From Desulfurococcales archaeon (GTDB taxonomy: Archaea > Thermoproteota > Thermoprotei_A > Sulfolobales > Acidilobaceae), in contig WANR01000040.1 of assembly GCA_015521705.1 (NCBI GenBank), positions 1 through 64,000 on the forward strand: a stretch of DNA of 64,000 nucleotides, in the 5' to 3' direction. A program made the position numbers and the translations under genes. The notes under the pieces are model-generated. The model did not search any database, had not been told where the DNA came from, and worked only from the letters and a program-made list of their open reading frames with translations. This document shows positions 59,611-64,000 of the stretch, piece by piece. How positions within the stretch are numbered: position 1 is the stretch's first letter; each line of letters begins with the position of its first letter.

Positions 59611-60888
59611 TTACTTGTGTAGCCATGCGGCGGCACCTATTCTGGAAAGATCCTCAATGAAGGAGGGGTAAGAGTCCTTCACGCACTCGATCCCAGCGAC
59701 TCTAACGCCTCTCTTGGCCCTTAGCCCGGCTATGGCAAAGGCCATGGCTATCCTGTGATCCCCCTCGGGGTCTACGGTTCCTCCCTCGACGTGTTCACCC
59801 CCTTTGATCGTTATCGTTTCCTTATCGACTACGGAGGCATGGACCCCTATTCTTCTGAGGTTGCCCACTATAGATCTTATCCTGTCTGACTCCTTGTAGA
59901 CAAGGTGTCCCAGCCCTGTTAACACACTAACTCCTTTAGCATAGGCTGCAACTACTGCAAGTATGGGGGCCAGGTCTGGGCTGTCTGAAAGGTCTGCCTC
60001 GACGGCGTCCAACAATCCCCCACCTTCAACTACTACTCTCTCCACGCCCACCCTCACTTTGGCCCCCATTCTACGGAGAATGTCTAGGATAGCCTTATCG
60101 GCCTGGGGGTCTGAGGGGTCTAGATTACGCACAGTGACCCTTCCAGCGATGGCCCCCGCAGCTAGCATGAAGGAGGCGGAAGAGTAGTCCCCTGGCACTG
60201 TGTAGGTTGTCGGCCTGTAGCTCCCCCTTACCCTGAAAGACCTGTAGCCGCGGGCATTTACTGTGACGCCGAAGGCTTCTAGAACCCTCGCAGTGACATC
60301 TATGTAGGGCCTAGACCTAACGGGCCCCCTGGTGTGGACTTCCAGGCCTATAAGAGGAGCTATCATGAGAAGGGCTGTCACGAACTGGCTACTGATACTC
60401 GCGTCAACAAAGACACTGCCCGTCTTGGGTCTCAACCCGTAGCCTTTAACAGTTACAGGTGGTGTGCATCCATGACCACAAGTGACGCTAGCTCCAAGTC
60501 TCCTCAGAGCCTCTACCAGGGGGCCCATCGGCCTCCTATTGAGCGATCTGTTCCCGTAAAGGGTCACGGGATCATCGAGTAGAGAGGCTATGGCAGCTGC
60601 TATTCGGATCGTCGTCCCCGAGCCTCTGCAGTTGATGACTCCTGGGGCAACGAGGCTACGCGAAGCTATAACGAAATGGCCCCTTCCCCGAGTTACATGT
60701 GCTCCGAATAGTCTAATAGCTTCTATCGTGGCTTCAGTGTCATTGGAAACTAGTGGATCTACGAGCCTTGACTCGCCGCCCGCAAGAAGGGATGCAAAGA
60801 GTGCTCTATGGGTATAGCTCTTAGAGGGGGGCGCCCTTAGAAGCCCCTCAACACTGCTAGGCATAACGACTAGATCCATGGCTGCCAC
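59611..60888 (-). CDS. aroA: EPSP synthase
   Basis: 425 residues. APPSKSYTHRAL near 19-30 binds phosphate of shikimate 3-phosphate; GSGTTIR near 88-94, RRPMGPL near 121-127 and the later DPEGDHRIAMAFAI near 380-393 are family signatures. It joins shikimate 3-phosphate and PEP. Start ATG 60888, or the internal Met at 60879 or 60864, since the gene overlaps aroK. Confidence 0.96.
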   Translation of the reverse strand: MAAMDLVVMPSSVEGLLRAPPSKSYTHRALFASLLAGGESRLVDPLVSNDTEATIEAIRLFGAHVTRGRGHFVIASRSLVAPGVINCRGSGTTIRIAAAIASLLDDPVTLYGNRSLNRRPMGPLVEALRRLGASVTCGHGCTPPVTVKGYGLRPKTGSVFVDASISSQFVTALLMIAPLIGLEVHTRGPVRSRPYIDVTARVLEAFGVTVNARGYRSFRVRGSYRPTTYTVPGDYSSASFMLAAGAIAGRVTVRNLDPSDPQADKAILDILRRMGAKVRVGVERVVVEGGGLLDAVEADLSDSPDLAPILAVVAAYAKGVSVLTGLGHLVYKESDRIRSIVGNLRRIGVHASVVDKETITIKGGEHVEGGTVDPEGDHRIAMAFAIAGLRAKRGVRVAGIECVKDSYPSFIEDLSRIGAAAWLHK

Positions 60889-61732
60889 CGTTCTTCAACG
60901 CGGTTACAATAGTAACGCCGCCGAGATCCCCCCAGATCTCCTGGATAATACCCGGATCCCTGGTGACAGCAAAAACCGCGGGCCCCTTACCACTAACCCC
61001 AGCAGCTATAACGTGCTCGGACAAGAGGGCTCTCTCTACAGCCTCGAGGCCAACGCCTGTGACTAAGCTGGTTAAAACGCCGTTAAGAGCCATGGCTTTG
61101 AGCCAGTCCCCCTTCAAAGCCAGCTCGGCTGCTATAGCGTAGGGTCTCGCGTACTTACGGAAAACGCTGGGATCCCTCGTGGAGGCTTCATAAGCGTGGT
61201 TAGGAAGCCAGATGGCCACGTGGTACTTCTCCGGTTCATAGACCCTCAAAACCTTCAAATACCTGTTATCCGTTATGAAGACCCCGCTGCACGCGACGGC
61301 CAGATGGTCATCGTAGGCTCCGGTAACTGTTATGCGGGCCATCTTAGAAGCCTTAACCCCGGCCAGGGCCGCTTCCTCGCAGCTCCCACCAAAGCCCATA
61401 GCGTCCAGCAGTGCTCTGATCATAGAAACCACTAGTGAGCTACTACTCTTAAGCCCTGACGCCACAGGCACCTCTGACTCGACAACCACCCTAAAACGCG
61501 GCTCTTGCCCCACAATCTCGCCGACAGAGCTAGCAACAGCCTTTAGGATCCTTGCCTCGATGGAGCGCTTCCTGCCATAGACTATGGAGTAGCCCTCAAG
61601 GGATTTAACGTGCTCTCCTACCCATGCCTGGGCCCTGACCCTCAGCTCTATACCCACGGCGCCCCCGATCATTGTGGGTATAGCGTTGAGCACGGAAACG
61701 GCGCCAGTCGCCTCACCGACTCCCAACGCCAT
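60857..61732 (-). CDS. aroK: Shikimate kinase, archaeal GHMP type
   Basis: 291 residues. The GHMP ATP motif VPVASGLKSSSSL is near 88-100, with the C-terminal GVSGKGPAVFA near 255-265. This non-homologous replacement of the P-loop AroK is specific to archaea. Overlaps aroE by 20 bases and aroA by up to 32. Confidence 0.95.
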   Translation of the reverse strand: MALGVGEATGAVSVLNAIPTMIGGAVGIELRVRAQAWVGEHVKSLEGYSIVYGRKRSIEARILKAVASSVGEIVGQEPRFRVVVESEVPVASGLKSSSSLVVSMIRALLDAMGFGGSCEEAALAGVKASKMARITVTGAYDDHLAVACSGVFITDNRYLKVLRVYEPEKYHVAIWLPNHAYEASTRDPSVFRKYARPYAIAAELALKGDWLKAMALNGVLTSLVTGVGLEAVERALLSEHVIAAGVSGKGPAVFAVTRDPGIIQEIWGDLGGVTIVTALKNGGSHGSSRYA

Positions 61733-62546
61733 GCTTTAACCCCCTCAAAGCCGCCTCCCTAAGTTTCTCCGGGCTAGCCCTAGCCCCGAGCCATATCCAG
61801 AGATTCTCAGAGGCCTGCCCTGCAAGCATCCAAAGGCCATCAACTGTCCTACAGCCAGCCCTTCTGGAGGCTTTGAGTAGAGGGGTTTCCAAGGGCCTGT
61901 AAACCATGTCTATAACGGTACAGGGCTCTCTGAGTAATGCAGGGTCTATAGGCGTGGAGGCACCGTCGCTACCCACGGGTGAAGCGTTAACTATAAGGTC
62001 TGATCCAGATGTGGCTTCTTTAACGAGTGGATCGCCCTGCCTGAGCCCCAGCGAGCCTCTAAAGCCCCAGGAAAGAGCCAGCCTAGCCAGTTCTCTAGCG
62101 CTGACGCCACTCCTACTCACTATATAGACCCGCCTTGCCAGCCCTCTGAGAGCGTATAATGCGGCCCTGGCGGCTCCCCCGGCCCCTATCATGAGTACCG
62201 TATCGTAGCCGGGGGCACCAGCAATGGATAGAGCCTTCAAGAAGCCCCTATAGTCAGTGTTATAACCGACTAGCACTCCCTCTTCGTTCTTAACAGTATT
62301 GACGGCCCCTATCTCGGCTGCAGGCCCTCTAACCTCGTCCAGGTACCTGAGTATATCCTTCTTGTAGGGTATTGTAACGTTGAAGCCGTCAAGCCTCTTG
62401 AGGAGTTCTGCGATTCCGTCGAGGCCTTCAGAGGGCTCTATCACTGTGTAGCGGGCCTCGTAGCCCTTCTCCCTGAAGAACCAGTTATAAATTATAGGGC
62501 TAAGGCTTTGGGAGACACCTCTACCTATTAGGGCAAAGCGCCGCAC
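61713..62546 (-). CDS. aroE: Shikimate dehydrogenase
   Basis: 277 residues. Substrate site SQSLSPIIYN near 13-22, catalytic Lys in VTIPYKKD near 58-65, NTVK near 86, NADP loop GAGGAARAAL near 122-131 and VNASPVG near 190-196. Overlaps aroD by 19 bases. Confidence 0.96.
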   Translation of the reverse strand: MRRFALIGRGVSQSLSPIIYNWFFREKGYEARYTVIEPSEGLDGIAELLKRLDGFNVTIPYKKDILRYLDEVRGPAAEIGAVNTVKNEEGVLVGYNTDYRGFLKALSIAGAPGYDTVLMIGAGGAARAALYALRGLARRVYIVSRSGVSARELARLALSWGFRGSLGLRQGDPLVKEATSGSDLIVNASPVGSDGASTPIDPALLREPCTVIDMVYRPLETPLLKASRRAGCRTVDGLWMLAGQASENLWIWLGARASPEKLREAALRGLKHGVGSR

Positions 62547-63217
62547 GAGGACTTCACCAGCCTATAAACCTCTATTATGTCGCGGGGGAGGGGCTGCCCG
62601 GGAGCCACTCTCGGGCCCTCAGGGTGGGCGGCAAATGTTAGGCTACTGCCCCTGAGTAAGGAGAGAACCCTTGAGATTAGGGAGTATCTCCCCATGCCTA
62701 CAATAGTTACTCTCTCACCGGCAAGCCTGATCAGGCGGGATAATGTGTCGGAGTCATCTATCACCAGGGCTATTTTTGCAAGCATCCCGTATCTGCCCGC
62801 ATCTTCAACCAGTACCTCAGCATCCTCCAAGTCCTTCCTGCTCGGGGAATAGCTGTGGAGGGACAGGATGCCTATACCGGCAAACTCTTCGAGGAACCTC
62901 CTGTCGAAGCGCCTATACTCGAGATCAACGTGGTCCGAACCCGCCTCGATCAAGGCCCTGTACAGGCCTGCTATTTCCCCGGACGCCAGATCTGAAGCTC
63001 CTCCTTCGCCGCGACTTCTAACAGTGGATACTACTCTAAAGCCCCTCTTCTTCAATGCCGAGACAAGCCTGGGGGAATCCTTCAGGCTTCCTTCCGGGAG
63101 ATAATCCAGCCTGAGCTCTACACACTTTGTGGGAGACGATGAAGCCTTTAGCAGCGCTTCTTTGATAGAAGAGGCAGCTATCACTGTGCACACTTTTTCA
63201 AGTAGCCCCAGAGCCAT
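62528..63217 (-). CDS. aroD: 3-dehydroquinate dehydratase, type I
   Basis: 229 residues by the longest frame; GTG at 63193, giving a start at the family-typical CTVIAAS, may be the real one and reduces overlap with aroB. ELRLDYLPEG near 34-43 and STVRSRGEGG near 64-73 bind substrate; the class I His is in LSLHSYS near 117-123 and the Schiff-base Lys in AKIAL near 147-151. Confidence 0.92.
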   Translation of the reverse strand: MALGLLEKVCTVIAASSIKEALLKASSSPTKCVELRLDYLPEGSLKDSPRLVSALKKRGFRVVSTVRSRGEGGASDLASGEIAGLYRALIEAGSDHVDLEYRRFDRRFLEEFAGIGILSLHSYSPSRKDLEDAEVLVEDAGRYGMLAKIALVIDDSDTLSRLIRLAGERVTIVGMGRYSLISRVLSLLRGSSLTFAAHPEGPRVAPGQPLPRDIIEVYRLVKSSCGALP

Positions 63218-64000
63218 TCCTCTATAACCCCCAGGCTTACCCTCGACAATCGTATGAGGCCAATACGCTCAACCAGAGGCATTACTACAGAATCCCCCTC
63301 CCTCTTCTTATCCCGAGCAATATGCGCCATGAGGTCGTTCACCCCAAAACCGCAGGGAACCGTTGTCGGCAGCCCTATGCTGGATAAGAGCCTTTCGACC
63401 CTGTCAGCGCTCGAAGGATCCAGGCCAGCCAGCCTGGCAGACAGTCGAAGCTCACCCGAGAGGCCCATAGAGACGCTTCTGCCGTGGCTTATTGAATAGG
63501 CTGAGGCAGCCTCTATGGCGTGGCCGAGGGTGTGGCCCAGGTTTAGGACCCTCCTTAGGCCTGACTCTAGAAAGTCCTGGGAGACTATATCCATTTTGAC
63601 CCTCAAGCTCCTCTCTATAAGGGCCATGACGACTTCTGGATCCCTCGATAGTATCCCGTTTACGTTCTTCTCTATGAGGCTCAGGAATCCCTCGCCTTCG
63701 ATCACGGCGTGTTTTACTACCTCGGCAAACCCCTCCAAGTATACATCGCTTGGCATAGTCTTGAGGAAGACGGGATCCACGACTACGTAGTCTGGGTGGT
63801 AGAAGGTCCCTATAATGTTCTTTGACCCGAGATTAACGCCGTTCTTGCCGCCGACGGCAGCGTCGGCCATTGAAAGCGTTGTAGTGGGTATAAGGGCAAG
63901 CCTGACCCCTCTCATAAAGGTGGAGGCGACGAATCCGGCAAGATCTAGGAGCGAGCCGCCGCCTATGGCTACTAGTAGCGAGCCCCTGCCAAGCCCGTCC
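63181..64000 (-). CDS. aroB: 3-dehydroquinate synthase, 5' end beyond window
   Basis: The frame stays open to the right edge, so the N-terminal part (roughly 80 residues) is missing. Visible: the NAD loop AIGGGSLLDLAGFVA just inside the edge, then PTTTLSMADAAVGGKNGVN with substrate-binding Lys and Asn, the zinc ligands Glu (EGFAEVVKH), His (NLGHTLGHA) and His (SHGRSV). It makes 3-dehydroquinate from DAHP. First visible gene of the shikimate operon; DAHP synthase could lie just outside. Confidence 0.95.
   Translation of the reverse strand, partial: DGLGRGSLLVAIGGGSLLDLAGFVASTFMRGVRLALIPTTTLSMADAAVGGKNGVNLGSKNIIGTFYHPDYVVVDPVFLKTMPSDVYLEGFAEVVKHAVIEGEGFLSLIEKNVNGILSRDPEVVMALIERSLRVKMDIVSQDFLESGLRRVLNLGHTLGHAIEAASAYSISHGRSVSMGLSGELRLSARLAGLDPSSADRVERLLSSIGLPTTVPCGFGVNDLMAHIARDKKREGDSVVMPLVERIGLIRLSRVSLGVIEEWLWGYLKKCAQ

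Overview
The window reads as chromosomal DNA of a hyperthermophilic crenarchaeote, most like the Desulfurococcales (Aeropyrum/Pyrolobus-type). The evidence is a PolB1-type replicative DNA polymerase, a geranylgeranyl-reductase-family lipid enzyme, many TTG/GTG starts, purine-rich ribosome sites or very short leaders, TATA-box promoters, a GHMP-type shikimate kinase, an intron-bearing tRNA with a bulge-helix-bulge site, and crenarchaeal-type haem-copper oxidases. I cannot name the species from sequence alone. The genes point to an aerobic or microaerophilic cell that makes its own histidine, aromatic amino acids and vitamin B6.

Layout. 1-7.1 kb: edge-truncated exported protein, Dps-like ferritin, PolB1, then a small accessory stretch (membrane-anchored protein, 6-TM protein, winged-helix regulator, exported beta-rich protein). 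7.3-7.5 kb: tRNA-Leu(GAG) overlapped on the other strand by what looks like the N-terminal relic of an SSV-type integrase. 7.7-11.3 kb: small membrane protein, lipid reductase, phosphoglycolate phosphatase, RNA m5C methyltransferase. 11.4-15.6 kb: B-type (ba3) oxidase genes, including a 42-codon subunit IIa, followed by SCO and a thioredoxin-CcdA fusion. 16.2-23.5 kb: an eight-gene histidine operon with divergent hisC; HisI is fused to a phosphoribosyltransferase. 23.7-26.1 kb: P-loop protein, tRNA-Thr(GGT), an RHH-HEPN protein behind an inverted repeat, and a decayed queC. 26.1-34.9 kb: CopB-type copper ATPase, sugar nucleotidyltransferase, a complete A-type oxidase operon (cupredoxin, CoxB, fused CoxA-CoxC, small subunit, second cupredoxin) and CtaB. 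35-44.8 kb: tRNA-Arg(CCT) with a 28-nt intron, a tethered ABC binding protein, exported propeller-like protein, DsbA-like protein, amidohydrolase, flippase, molybdopterin oxidoreductase and VKOR. 45-56.7 kb: M17 aminopeptidase, then a minus-strand six-gene operon (APC permease, metallophosphoesterase, glutamine-synthetase-like ligase, FluG-like amidohydrolase, class II amidotransferase, nucleotidyltransferase), with pdxT, pdxS and a class III aminotransferase just upstream. 56.9-64 kb: S9 peptidase, tyrA and a shikimate operon aroB-D-E-K-A that runs off the right edge.

How the genes fit together. Copper export (CopB), CuA/CuB assembly (SCO, thioredoxin-CcdA), haem farnesylation (CtaB), disulfide formation (VKOR, DsbA-like) and two oxidases with two blue-copper proteins form one copper/thiol/oxygen theme. 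The 46.6-56.7 kb region is the best candidate for an undescribed system. It has the parts for taking up an amine or amino acid, gamma-glutamylating it, hydrolysing the conjugate and transaminating with locally made PLP. A nucleotidyltransferase and a phosphoesterase in the same operon could modify the ligase. This reading is inference from gene content.
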